Made by a program: the position numbers and the translations under genes
Notes under the pieces: generated by a model
Database searches by the model: none
What the model was told of the DNA's origin: nothing
The model's input: the letters and a program-made list of their open reading frames with translations, nothing else
In this document: in pieces, positions 51,392 to 59,594 of the stretch
How the letters are laid out: every line of letters begins with the position of its first letter
Numbering within the stretch: the first letter of the stretch is position 1
Origin: Companilactobacillus bobalius
GTDB taxonomy: Bacteria; Bacillota; Bacilli; Lactobacillales; Lactobacillaceae
Assembly (NCBI RefSeq): GCF_009764355.1
Contig: NZ_LNUA01000031.1
Span: forward strand, 62,001-126,000
Length of the DNA: 64,000 nt
Direction: 5' to 3'

Positions 51392-51880
51392 ATGAATCTA
51401 GAATTAGGATTTCAGCAAGCATTAGAGAATCAACAATTAATTCATGGAGCTTTGAAACGAGTTCATATTTATGTGACTCGTTGTGATTATGAAGATTACT
51501 TTCAAGAAGCAGTAATTATTTATGCACAAACTTATTTAAAATACTGTCAAAGAGATCAAAATATGACTAAGTTCAAACCATATGTGTTTCAAAAATTGGT
51601 TTGGCGGTTAACCGATATGTTGCGACAAGAGAAACAATACTTCGATTTTCATAGTTTAGAAGAGTTTGATTTTCAAAGAGTACCGGAGACAGAAATTACT
51701 CAAATTAATTTCGTTGATTGGCAAAAATTATCTGAATTGGAAAAAGAAATATTGCAGGAACATTTCATGAATGGGATTTCACTCACAACAATTGCTCAAC
51801 ATCATCAACAGACGCCCCGTAACCTTAGATACCAGCGAAATAGGCTTTTAACCAAATTAAGAGCAATGAATCAAAAGTAA
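51392..51880 (+). CDS. comX: ComX/SigX-like competence sigma factor
   Basis: 162 residues. Region 2-like sequence (YEDYFQEAVIIYAQTYLKYC) and region 4-like HTH (LSELEKEILQEHFMNGISLT followed by TIAQHHQQTPRNLRYQRNRL) match the small sigma-70-family factors that switch on late competence genes. Start is ATG 51392, since AGGAG is 9 nt upstream; ATG 51383 touches it. Directly downstream of a ComK-like gene. Alternative: an orphan sigma factor of other purpose. Confidence 0.8.
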   Translation: MNLELGFQQALENQQLIHGALKRVHIYVTRCDYEDYFQEAVIIYAQTYLKYCQRDQNMTKFKPYVFQKLVWRLTDMLRQEKQYFDFHSLEEFDFQRVPETEITQINFVDWQKLSELEKEILQEHFMNGISLTTIAQHHQQTPRNLRYQRNRLLTKLRAMNQK

Positions 51881-51984
51881 ATTTTACTATCTGTTTACAT
51901 ATTTGTTACTTTTCTCAAAAATGCTTTGAAAATTGTTATAATTTATGGGTTAAGGAAATTAACATTGGGAAGGAAATATATATT

Positions 51985-52950
51985 ATGGTCTCGAAGAAAT
52001 TTATTACAAGTTTAGCTACTTCAGCTGCACTTGCAAGTGTCGGTTTTGCAACTGTTGGACAAGTGGTTCCACAACTAGGTTCACAAGTTCAAACAACACA
52101 AGCTGCAACTTCAGCAATCAACGATTACATTAATAATAACAACATTAAACCAGTTTCAATTCAATATCGTGCAGGAACATTTAACAAGATGTTCGGTTAC
52201 GAGAACGGTGTTGGTAAGCCAGAAGGGGTCGTTATCCACGAAACTGCAACACCTGGTGCTACAGCCGAAAATGAAGTTTCATACTTTAATTGGTCATGGC
52301 CAACAACATACACTTATGTTCATGCTTTTGTCGATGATAAAGAAATTATAAATATCCATAGTGCTGACTATGGTGTTTGGGGAGCAGGTCAAACTGCTAA
52401 TAACAAATACATTCAAGTTGAGTTGTGTCGTGTAAATACAACAGATCAATTTGCTAGATCCGTTGCTAACCAAGCTTACTACGCAGCCTTTAGATTAGTT
52501 CAATATGGATTACCATTTACACCTGGTAAGACAGTTCTTTCACATAACGATGTTTCAAGAATGTACAAAGAAACAAATCATACTGATCCAGTTGGCTACT
52601 TTGCTCAATGGGGTTACAGCATGGATCAGTTCTATGATTTAGTTGGTAAGTATTATAACCAATTAAAGGGCAGCAACACTAACAACGGTGGAAATGCTAA
52701 TACTAATAATGGTAACCAGGCAAGTAACATTGGAATTCTTAGAGTTAAAGATGGTTCGAAAGAATATATTTCTCTATACTCATTGAATAATGATACTATG
52801 TCTAGAATTACAAACCGTGCTTTAGGTACAGGGACTGATTGGCAAATGGATCAAGTTAAAGTAGTTAATGGTATTAAGTATTATCGTGTTGCTACTAATG
52901 AGTGGGTTCCAGAAAGTTCAGTTGGACAAATTATTAAACCACTAGCATAA
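51985..52950 (+). CDS. N-acetylmuramoyl-L-alanine amidase (amidase_2) with SLAP module
   Basis: 321 residues. Signal peptide (VSKKFITSLATSAALASVGF, cleavage near TQA residue 42). Amidase_2 domain (about 60-215) with zinc-ligand motifs GVVIHETATP and LSHNDVSR and the later HTDP, plus one C-terminal SLAP module (YYRVATNEWVPESSV). It cleaves the bond between muramic acid and the stem peptide. GGGAAGGA precedes ATG 51985; TATAAT lies about 40 bp upstream. Monocistronic. Confidence 0.9.
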   Translation: MVSKKFITSLATSAALASVGFATVGQVVPQLGSQVQTTQAATSAINDYINNNNIKPVSIQYRAGTFNKMFGYENGVGKPEGVVIHETATPGATAENEVSYFNWSWPTTYTYVHAFVDDKEIINIHSADYGVWGAGQTANNKYIQVELCRVNTTDQFARSVANQAYYAAFRLVQYGLPFTPGKTVLSHNDVSRMYKETNHTDPVGYFAQWGYSMDQFYDLVGKYYNQLKGSNTNNGGNANTNNGNQASNIGILRVKDGSKEYISLYSLNNDTMSRITNRALGTGTDWQMDQVKVVNGIKYYRVATNEWVPESSVGQIIKPLA

Positions 52951-52992
52951 TTTCAATATAGAATGAAATATTCTTTGATAACAAATTATTAC

Positions 52993-53025
52993 AAAAGACC
53001 CGCTGAAAAGCAGGTCTTTTTTTGC
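52993..53025 (+). terminator. Intrinsic terminator
   Basis: AAAGACCCGC pairs with GCAGGTCTTT, T-run follows. Confidence 0.88.
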
Positions 53026-53097
53026 TATCATTATTTCATAATAGGGGTTAATCTTGAAGTTGTATAATTGTCTTCAGAAAGGCATTGAGTGAACAAT

Positions 53098-54525
53098 ATG
53101 GTTAAAAAATTCTTAGCGGTTCTTGGAATTCTTTGTTTATTCCTAACAATCTTAGGATGCAAGCCAAAGGAAACTGATGAGGTAGTTTCCAGTAACAAAA
53201 CTTGGTATTTGTATCAAGATCAGGGAGAAAACGATACTGTTTCAATTAAGTTTTTAAAGAACCAACGAGCAGAAATAAAAGATGTTTCTACTATTAATGG
53301 TAAAGTCGGCATTAACCGATTTGATAATCAATTTAACAATCCAAAATACGTTTTAAATCGTGATGGTAGAACGATTACCTTTAAGACGGCTAAAAAAGAT
53401 TTAGTTTTAAAAATTGAAAAAACTTATCATGAAAATGTCTATGGTAAACATATGAAGGGTTATTCGGTGTCTTCTGGTGGTGACACGTATAAATTTGCCT
53501 ATATTACTAAAGTAGACAAACCGTCTACTGCTGCTAATAACACGAAAAAAGATTTGTCTCAAAGTATTTCTTCTAAACAAATGCCAGATCATATCATCGA
53601 TGTTAACAGTAATGCTAAACCGTTAACGGCTAATAATGTGATGATTGGTAATTATAACTTCAAAACAATTATTGACTATCGTCGAACTGATGGGAATCTA
53701 ACGATTAATCAGAATGGGACTTATCAGCTGACTTTAACGGAACATTCAGCCCAGAAGTTAAATGATGATACCGATAGCAAAGTTGTCATGGAAACGTTAA
53801 TTGAAAGTGGTCAGGTACAGAGTTTATATGGTAAGTACTATTTAACCCCGAAGAACCTGTTGACGATTAATTACTATTATCATGGACAGAACACGGATCG
53901 ACTTTTGCCTAAGAGTGTTAATTTGAAGGTTAATTCAAAAGCTACGGGGAATCAAATCAAGCGAGCTAACATTAGAATTGAAACGGATTCTAATCAGTTG
54001 TACTTGTATTCAGGTGACTACACGGTCCGAGTTCAGGATGGTCAGAGCAATAAGAATGGTAATTTATTGACTAAATCGGATACTGCTCAAACTGATTTGA
54101 AAGCAGCCATTTCACAGACTCAAGATTACTACGATAAATATAAAGAAAATCCTTTATCATCGAATGCTGATTTAATGCAATTGGCAGGAGCTATTTCGGA
54201 TAATAATGATAAAAAAATTGGCAATTTAGGGGTTAATTTTGGTGGTCAATATGGAACTAATTTACAACCGACTGACTATCAAGGGATTAGTGTCAACGGT
54301 AGTAAACAACCATTGATGCAATATATGTTTTTAGTATCACCTTCAGCTTATTCACAGAATGGACCGGCTGTTACAACTACTAAGGGTAAATTTTTAGTTT
54401 ATGGTTCATTGGACAATCGATTATTTCTTTTGAAACAACCAGATAAAGATTCAACAACAGTAACCTGGACTTTAGTTAAGGACTTTCCATTGAAGGTTCC
54501 AAAATTAAAATTCAGTTTAGATTAA
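53098..54525 (+). CDS. Large lipoprotein, unknown function
   Basis: 475 residues. Lipobox LTILGC (Cys near 21). The remainder is a beta-rich extracytoplasmic protein with DGRTITFKTAKKDLVLKIEK early, and GNLTINQNGTYQLTLTEHSA and TPKNLLTINYYYHGQ later, typical of Gram-positive surface lipoproteins. Family not recognised. ATG 53098 is preferred over GTG 53089, which is part of the ribosome site. First gene of a probable four-gene unit with YdcF-like, AI-2E-like and Asp1-like genes, spaced 15, 10 and 67 bp. Confidence 0.8.
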   Translation: MVKKFLAVLGILCLFLTILGCKPKETDEVVSSNKTWYLYQDQGENDTVSIKFLKNQRAEIKDVSTINGKVGINRFDNQFNNPKYVLNRDGRTITFKTAKKDLVLKIEKTYHENVYGKHMKGYSVSSGGDTYKFAYITKVDKPSTAANNTKKDLSQSISSKQMPDHIIDVNSNAKPLTANNVMIGNYNFKTIIDYRRTDGNLTINQNGTYQLTLTEHSAQKLNDDTDSKVVMETLIESGQVQSLYGKYYLTPKNLLTINYYYHGQNTDRLLPKSVNLKVNSKATGNQIKRANIRIETDSNQLYLYSGDYTVRVQDGQSNKNGNLLTKSDTAQTDLKAAISQTQDYYDKYKENPLSSNADLMQLAGAISDNNDKKIGNLGVNFGGQYGTNLQPTDYQGISVNGSKQPLMQYMFLVSPSAYSQNGPAVTTTKGKFLVYGSLDNRLFLLKQPDKDSTTVTWTLVKDFPLKVPKLKFSLD

Positions 54526-54540
54526 GCCATGGAGGGGAAT

Positions 54541-55341
54541 ATGACTTATTTATTAATATTTGCTGTATCAATGATTGAGGTAATGATTATTTATAAAATA
54601 AGGTATGCCTATAGTCGCTTACCGATTTTTGCCATAGGAGTTGCTGTCATAACCATAGCGGCGTTATACTTCATTTCGATTGTTTCAGTAGATAAGTATT
54701 TACGTGCCTATGCGTTCAATTTTGCAACGGTGGATTTGATTTTGTTAGTGATCATGTTGGTTTATATGTATCAAATGAAACGTGATTTGCGCGAGTTACC
54801 GGCCGCCAAACAACCAGATTTCTTAGTTGTTTTGGGTAATAAATGTATGGGATCACGAGTACCACCAATATTGAGTGAACGTTTGGATAAGGCAATACAA
54901 CTATACAATCGTTTTGAATATAAACCGAAGATTATTGTTAGTGGTGCTAAAAGTTCAGAATCATCATATGGAACCGAAGCTGAGATGATGCGCAAGTACT
55001 TAATAGATAGAAATATTTCGGAATCGGTTATTATTAAAGAGGATGAATCGATCAATACAGTACAGAATTTAGAGTATTCGGCGATCGAAATTCATCAAGC
55101 ATGGCAGAAAAAAACACGGCCAAGGGTTATTATAGTAACGAGTGATTATCATATTCCTAGAACTAAATGGCACGCCAAAAGATTGGGCTTAAAAGTTCAA
55201 TTTGCGGCCGCTTGTACTGTTAGAATGTTGAAGTGGCCAGCAATGTTTCGTGAGTTTACGGCGATTGTTTGGTATCATCGTTATTCATTGTTGACGTTAT
55301 TAGGAATGGATTTGGTATTTTCACTAAGTATGTGTATGTGA
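54541..55341 (+). CDS. YdcF/SanA-like DUF218 membrane protein
   Basis: 266 residues. Three or four N-terminal membrane helices, then a DUF218 domain (about 95-240) with PDFLVVLGNKCMGSRVPPIL, IIVSGAKSSESSYGTEAEMM, NTVQNLEYSAIE and VIIVTSDYHIPRTKWHAKRL, all standard. ElyC/SanA/YdcF proteins act in envelope integrity and lipid-linked precursor control. GGAGGGG precedes ATG 54541. Second in the operon. Confidence 0.87.
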   Translation: MTYLLIFAVSMIEVMIIYKIRYAYSRLPIFAIGVAVITIAALYFISIVSVDKYLRAYAFNFATVDLILLVIMLVYMYQMKRDLRELPAAKQPDFLVVLGNKCMGSRVPPILSERLDKAIQLYNRFEYKPKIIVSGAKSSESSYGTEAEMMRKYLIDRNISESVIIKEDESINTVQNLEYSAIEIHQAWQKKTRPRVIIVTSDYHIPRTKWHAKRLGLKVQFAAACTVRMLKWPAMFREFTAIVWYHRYSLLTLLGMDLVFSLSMCM

Positions 55342-55351
55342 GGAGTTTTAT

Positions 55352-56404
55352 ATGAGTTTGTACGATAAGTTCGTTGATAACAAACGATTGAGAAGATTCA
55401 CGTTATTAGCTTTAGTCATATTGCTGATCTATCTTTTTCGAGGGATGATGAGTCTATTTCTACTAACTTTTACTTTTACCTTCTTGTCAGTTCAATTAGT
55501 TCGAGTAATTCAAAGAAAGTTTCCCAGAATTAAACCGATTTGGGTAATAGCACCAGTTTATTTGATAATTATTGCGTTATTAGTTTTTGTCATTGCTAAC
55601 TATGTGCCGCAACTGATCACGCAAACAGCAAAAATGTTCTCATCGTTACAGAAGTTTTATGAAAGTAAAGAAGTACGTTCGAATCCTTATTTGAATGTTA
55701 TTTATAATTATTTGCAACAAATTAATTTGGATAATCAAATTAAGGGAGCCATCACGCAAGTTGTAAACTACATCAGCAGTGTTGGTGCAGTCGGATTCAA
55801 TATTGTTGTCTCATTCTTATTGAGTTTCTTCTATGCTAGTCAGGTAGAACAAATGAATTCCTTCGGAAGACAATTCTTGGACAGCAATTATGGTTGGGTA
55901 TTCTCTGACTTAAAGTATTTTGGACAAAAGTTTGTCAATACTTTCGGTGTTGTTCTGGAAGCACAATTGATGATTGCCGTTGTTAATACAGCCTTGACGA
56001 CAATTACTTTGTTGTTCATGCAGATGCCAGGGATTATTGCTTTGGCAGTGATGGTCTTCATCTTGTCACTGATTCCGGTAGCTGGAGTTATTATTTCGAT
56101 GATCCCACTGAGTTTCATTGCTTATACGGTTGGCGGTATCAGATACGTTATTTATATCATTATCATGATCGTGATTATTCATATGATTGAAACGTATTTC
56201 CTGAATCCACAATTCATGTCCAGCATGACACATTTGCCAATTTTCTTTACATTTGTTGTATTGATCGTATCAGAGGAATTGCTTGGTACATGGGGATTGA
56301 TTATTGGTATACCAATCTTTGTTTTCTTCCTTGATATATTAGGCGTTCATTCGATTACTAAGAACTCCAAAAAGAAGAGAATAAAATTAAAGAAAATGTT
56401 ATAA
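55352..56404 (+). CDS. AI-2E-family transporter
   Basis: 350 residues with about seven to eight membrane helices; IPVAGVIISMIPLSFIAY-like and ETYFLNPQFMSSMTHLPIF segments are typical of the family (TqsA/YdbI/YtvI), which exports or exchanges small solutes or sodium. Substrate unknown. GGAGTTTTAT precedes ATG 55352, 10 bp after the DUF218 gene. Confidence 0.88.
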   Translation: MSLYDKFVDNKRLRRFTLLALVILLIYLFRGMMSLFLLTFTFTFLSVQLVRVIQRKFPRIKPIWVIAPVYLIIIALLVFVIANYVPQLITQTAKMFSSLQKFYESKEVRSNPYLNVIYNYLQQINLDNQIKGAITQVVNYISSVGAVGFNIVVSFLLSFFYASQVEQMNSFGRQFLDSNYGWVFSDLKYFGQKFVNTFGVVLEAQLMIAVVNTALTTITLLFMQMPGIIALAVMVFILSLIPVAGVIISMIPLSFIAYTVGGIRYVIYIIIMIVIIHMIETYFLNPQFMSSMTHLPIFFTFVVLIVSEELLGTWGLIIGIPIFVFFLDILGVHSITKNSKKKRIKLKKML

Positions 56405-56471
56405 TTAACTTTAAAGAAAACTTGTCATATATAATGGAGATAACTAACTGACGTAGATAGGAGATTAAGTT

Positions 56472-57908
56472 ATGTCATTTTTTGATAGAAAAAAGAAAGA
56501 CAACGATGATAATTATTCTGATCCGAATAATTCTTCTTATCAGACACCTCAACAACCAGACCAAAATAATTTTGATCCTAGTCAAGGCCAATTCAATAAT
56601 GACCCTAATATGGGGATGGGGACTCAATTTACACCTAACAATCAAGATTTTAATAGTAGCAACAATAATTACTACTTTGGGCCACAAGAGCCTCAACCTC
56701 AAGCACAAGCACCGGTTCAACCGGGACAACCTGGCAATGAGGATTGGGAATACACTGAACAAAGTTTACAAAATACTTTGGATCAAAGTGCTGACCTTAA
56801 GTCACAATTACGTAGTCAATTATTAGCTGACCGTAGCTATTGCAATCATCTTTTGAGAACGGTTGGTAGTGACCAAATTGATGAGAGAAGACAGGCAACT
56901 GACCGTATCAATGATATCAATGATTCATTGAAAGAATGGTTTGGAACTGATGAAATGGCTAATGAGATCTATTTGGATCCTAATACAAGCTATTTTGTCT
57001 TTACTGATGATTTGCCTGCCAATCCAGATAGTGATGTCACATCAATGTGGCAACAGATGACAATGACTTTAGCTGATCGGGGATTATTGGCTAATGCAAT
57101 CTCTGTTACTTATAATGACCAAATTGACGCAACTTGGATGAATTATCAAAATGCCGGTTTCGTTGATGGGAATGCTTACTTATTGAATATGTACAATGAG
57201 TTGCAAGGTCGTGACTTGAATGTACCTATCACGCCTGCTGAGATACCATTTGATGCTGATTATCGTGTTCAACATGTGACTGATAAAGTTGATAAAATTT
57301 TGGATGCTAACGATAAATTAGTTATGGAAGTTTCTCGTGATTCCAATCATCAACTACAAATTATTCGTCACTATAAAGATGAACAAGTATTAAGTCGTGA
57401 TATTTTTGACGTTAACGGAGTTATCTCTGCCACACAATTTTACGATCATCGTAATGCCAACAAAGTGGTTCGCGAGAACTTTTATCGCCAAGATGGAACA
57501 CTTGTCTTGATCAAGAGTTATACAGGTGACGAGCCTTATATTCAACTCTTCAGTGAAGGTAACGTCTTGATGAGTACATTTGACAGTGATGAAGATTTAA
57601 TTATCTGGTGGCTTAAGAATCAGGCCTTGAAACAAAGTACATCGACTATCTTCGTTTCGATTGGTTCAGACTTCTATAAGAAGCTCTTGTCACTACGTGA
57701 TAATGGGATTGAAGTGATTCCAATTGTAATGAAACAAAGTGAAAACGCTGATAGAATTTCCAGTTTGATTGATGGTACAGATAAAGTTTCTGCAGTGATT
57801 GCTGGAACTGATCAAGTAAATACTTACTTGAATAAGAATGCCAAGAACAAGATGGATATCACAACTTTAAAGGAAATCGAGACACCAATTTATAAAGAAC
57901 AAAAATAA
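56472..57908 (+). CDS. Cytoplasmic protein with Gln/Asn/Pro-rich head and Asp1/glycosyltransferase-like body
   Basis: 478 residues. Residues about 1-90 are low complexity (Asn, Gln, Pro), with a basic start MSFFDRKKKDNDDN. The rest resembles the non-catalytic chaperone-like fold of accessory Sec Asp1 or glycosyltransferase partner proteins: LSRDIFDVNGVISATQFYDH and ENFYRQDGTLVLIKSY give the repeated beta pattern of that group. No catalytic motif seen. Last gene of the envelope unit. The assignment is tentative. Confidence 0.6.
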   Translation: MSFFDRKKKDNDDNYSDPNNSSYQTPQQPDQNNFDPSQGQFNNDPNMGMGTQFTPNNQDFNSSNNNYYFGPQEPQPQAQAPVQPGQPGNEDWEYTEQSLQNTLDQSADLKSQLRSQLLADRSYCNHLLRTVGSDQIDERRQATDRINDINDSLKEWFGTDEMANEIYLDPNTSYFVFTDDLPANPDSDVTSMWQQMTMTLADRGLLANAISVTYNDQIDATWMNYQNAGFVDGNAYLLNMYNELQGRDLNVPITPAEIPFDADYRVQHVTDKVDKILDANDKLVMEVSRDSNHQLQIIRHYKDEQVLSRDIFDVNGVISATQFYDHRNANKVVRENFYRQDGTLVLIKSYTGDEPYIQLFSEGNVLMSTFDSDEDLIIWWLKNQALKQSTSTIFVSIGSDFYKKLLSLRDNGIEVIPIVMKQSENADRISSLIDGTDKVSAVIAGTDQVNTYLNKNAKNKMDITTLKEIETPIYKEQK

Positions 57909-57934
57909 ATTTTCATTAAAAATATTTTTTTCAT

Positions 57935-57992
57935 GAGAATGATGCCAAAAATTAGTCTTTTAGGCTAAATTAGGTGTCACTCTCTTTTTTTT
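57935..57992 (+). terminator. Intrinsic terminator
   Basis: GAGAATGATGCC pairs with GGTGTCACTCTC (with G-U pairs), with an inner TTAG-TCTTTTAGGCT-region arm, followed by an eight-T run. Confidence 0.75.
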
Positions 57993-58049
57993 ATTGGCAA
58001 TATCGTGTAAAATGTAGATTGTTAAAGAAATGAAAAGAGGATCATATAA

Positions 58050-58739
58050 ATGGCAAAATTAGTTTTCATTCGTCACGGACAAAGTGAATGGAATTTATCA
58101 AACCAATTTACTGGTTGGGTTGATGTTGACTTAAGTGAAGAAGGTGTAAAGCAAGCTCAAAACGCTGGTAAACTTCTTAAAGAATCTGGCATCCAATTTG
58201 ACCAAGCTTATACATCAGTATTGACACGTGCTATCAAGACATTGCACTACGCTCTTGAAGGCTGTGACCAATTATGGATTCCTGAAACAAAGACATGGAG
58301 ACTTAACGAACGTCACTACGGTGCACTTCAAGGTCTTAACAAAGCTGAAACAGCTGAAAAATACGGTGATGAACAAGTTCATATCTGGAGACGTTCATAC
58401 GATACATTACCTCCACTATTGAAAGCTACTGACGAAGGTTCAGCAGCTAACGATCGTCGTTACGCAAACTTGGACCCAAGAATTGTTCCAGGTGGTGAAA
58501 ACCTTAAAGTTACTTTGGAACGTGTAATTCCATTCTGGGAAGATGAAATTGCTCCTAAGCTATTAGACGGCAAGAACGTAATCATCGCTGCCCATGGTAA
58601 CTCACTACGTGCTTTGACTAAGTACATCGAAAATATCTCTGATGCTGACATCATGGATGTTGAAATGACAACTGGTGAACCAGTTGTTTATGACTTGGAT
58701 GACAAGTTGAACGTTGTAAGTAAGAAGAAGCTTAACTAA
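58050..58739 (+). CDS. gpmA: 2,3-bisphosphoglycerate-dependent phosphoglycerate mutase
   Basis: 229 residues. Catalytic His in [20 protein letters not shown] (residue 8), substrate Arg in [30 protein letters not shown] and the second His in [12 protein letters not shown]. It interconverts 3- and 2-phosphoglycerate in glycolysis. The strongly biased codon use fits an abundant enzyme. AAAAGAGGAT precedes ATG 58050. Monocistronic with a strong terminator. Confidence 0.96.
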   Translation: MAKLVFIRHGQSEWNLSNQFTGWVDVDLSEEGVKQAQNAGKLLKESGIQFDQAYTSVLTRAIKTLHYALEGCDQLWIPETKTWRLNERHYGALQGLNKAETAEKYGDEQVHIWRRSYDTLPPLLKATDEGSAANDRRYANLDPRIVPGGENLKVTLERVIPFWEDEIAPKLLDGKNVIIAAHGNSLRALTKYIENISDADIMDVEMTTGEPVVYDLDDKLNVVSKKKLN

Positions 58740-58764
58740 TTTTTGATTAGTTTATTTTTAATAA

Positions 58765-58807
58765 AAAACGCCTATATACAGAGTAAATCTGTGTGGGCGT
58801 TTTTTTG
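58765..58807 (+). terminator. Intrinsic terminator after gpmA
   Basis: AACGCC with ACAGA pairs with TCTGT and GGGCGTT, followed by seven T residues that end only six bases before the next open frame. Confidence 0.9.
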
Positions 58808-58812
58808 TATAA

Positions 58813-59475
58813 ATGGTGAATAAAGGAGATAATAAAATTTTTAGACGAATAAAACAAGACGGACCGACCTGTTTAATTTATGAATTCGTTAATGGTTTAA
58901 AATACGTGTCAGGTAGCAGAGATGAGAATAAAGAATTATCCCAGTTAGCTAAAAATATGCTGAACTTTTTTACAAAAGAGAAGAAGTGTTCATATGTCGG
59001 TGAATTTTTCGATAGTAACGTAGCCGTAAAGGCTTTAGATGATTATTATCTTAAAAGTAATAATGAAAAGTCACTTTTAGCATCTGAATATAGTGTAAAT
59101 ATGAAAATTTTGGATGATGATCTTGTTAAAAATGTTAATGATTTAAAAAATAATGAATTTATTTTAATACAAATAATTGAAAAACATACTCACTTTACGA
59201 ACTCGCACTGGTTATGTATTGTTCAACCGAAAATGAATAAACATTATATTATCAACAGTGCTAGTGCAACTCCACTAATACAACATGATGTTAAATCAAT
59301 TAAATTAAAGAGGATAGAGCAAAAAAATTTGGCATTGGTAGGTAAAATTTTTGATTGGAAATACTGGAAGAAAATGAAAAAGAATAGAAAATATTCCAAT
59401 GAAAATATTCCAGATGATAAATATGAATTCAAATATGTCAAACCAATCAAAATATCTATTAATAAATTAAAATAG
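58813..59475 (+). CDS. Orphan cysteine-peptidase-like protein, start unclear
   Basis: 220 residues if read from ATG 58813. That ATG has no ribosome site and follows the gpmA terminator directly. AAAGGAG (58822-58828) instead points to ATT 58837, giving 212 residues starting IFRRIKQDGPTCLIY. The pattern QDGPTCLIY, then SHWLCIVQP and YIINSASA, resembles the Cys-His-Asn order of papain-like or C39-like peptidases (inference). Lysine- and asparagine-rich, with much lower GC than gpmA, suggesting acquisition. No signal peptide, no partner gene. Confidence 0.55.
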   Translation: MVNKGDNKIFRRIKQDGPTCLIYEFVNGLKYVSGSRDENKELSQLAKNMLNFFTKEKKCSYVGEFFDSNVAVKALDDYYLKSNNEKSLLASEYSVNMKILDDDLVKNVNDLKNNEFILIQIIEKHTHFTNSHWLCIVQPKMNKHYIINSASATPLIQHDVKSIKLKRIEQKNLALVGKIFDWKYWKKMKKNRKYSNENIPDDKYEFKYVKPIKISINKLK

Positions 59476-59540
59476 AATTGATTCATTTAAAAAACTCAAC
59501 AAAACTATATTTAAAGATGATAGCTGTATTTAATCAAAAA

Positions 59541-59590
59541 TACCGACCTGATAGCCACTTAAAATGCTATCCGGTCGGTATTATTTTTTT
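59541..59590. terminator. Bidirectional terminator
   Basis: ACCGACC and GATAGC pair with GCTATC and GGTCGGT; T-runs on both strands. Between the orphan peptidase-like and adhesin genes. Confidence 0.88.
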
Positions 59591-59594
59591 TGAA

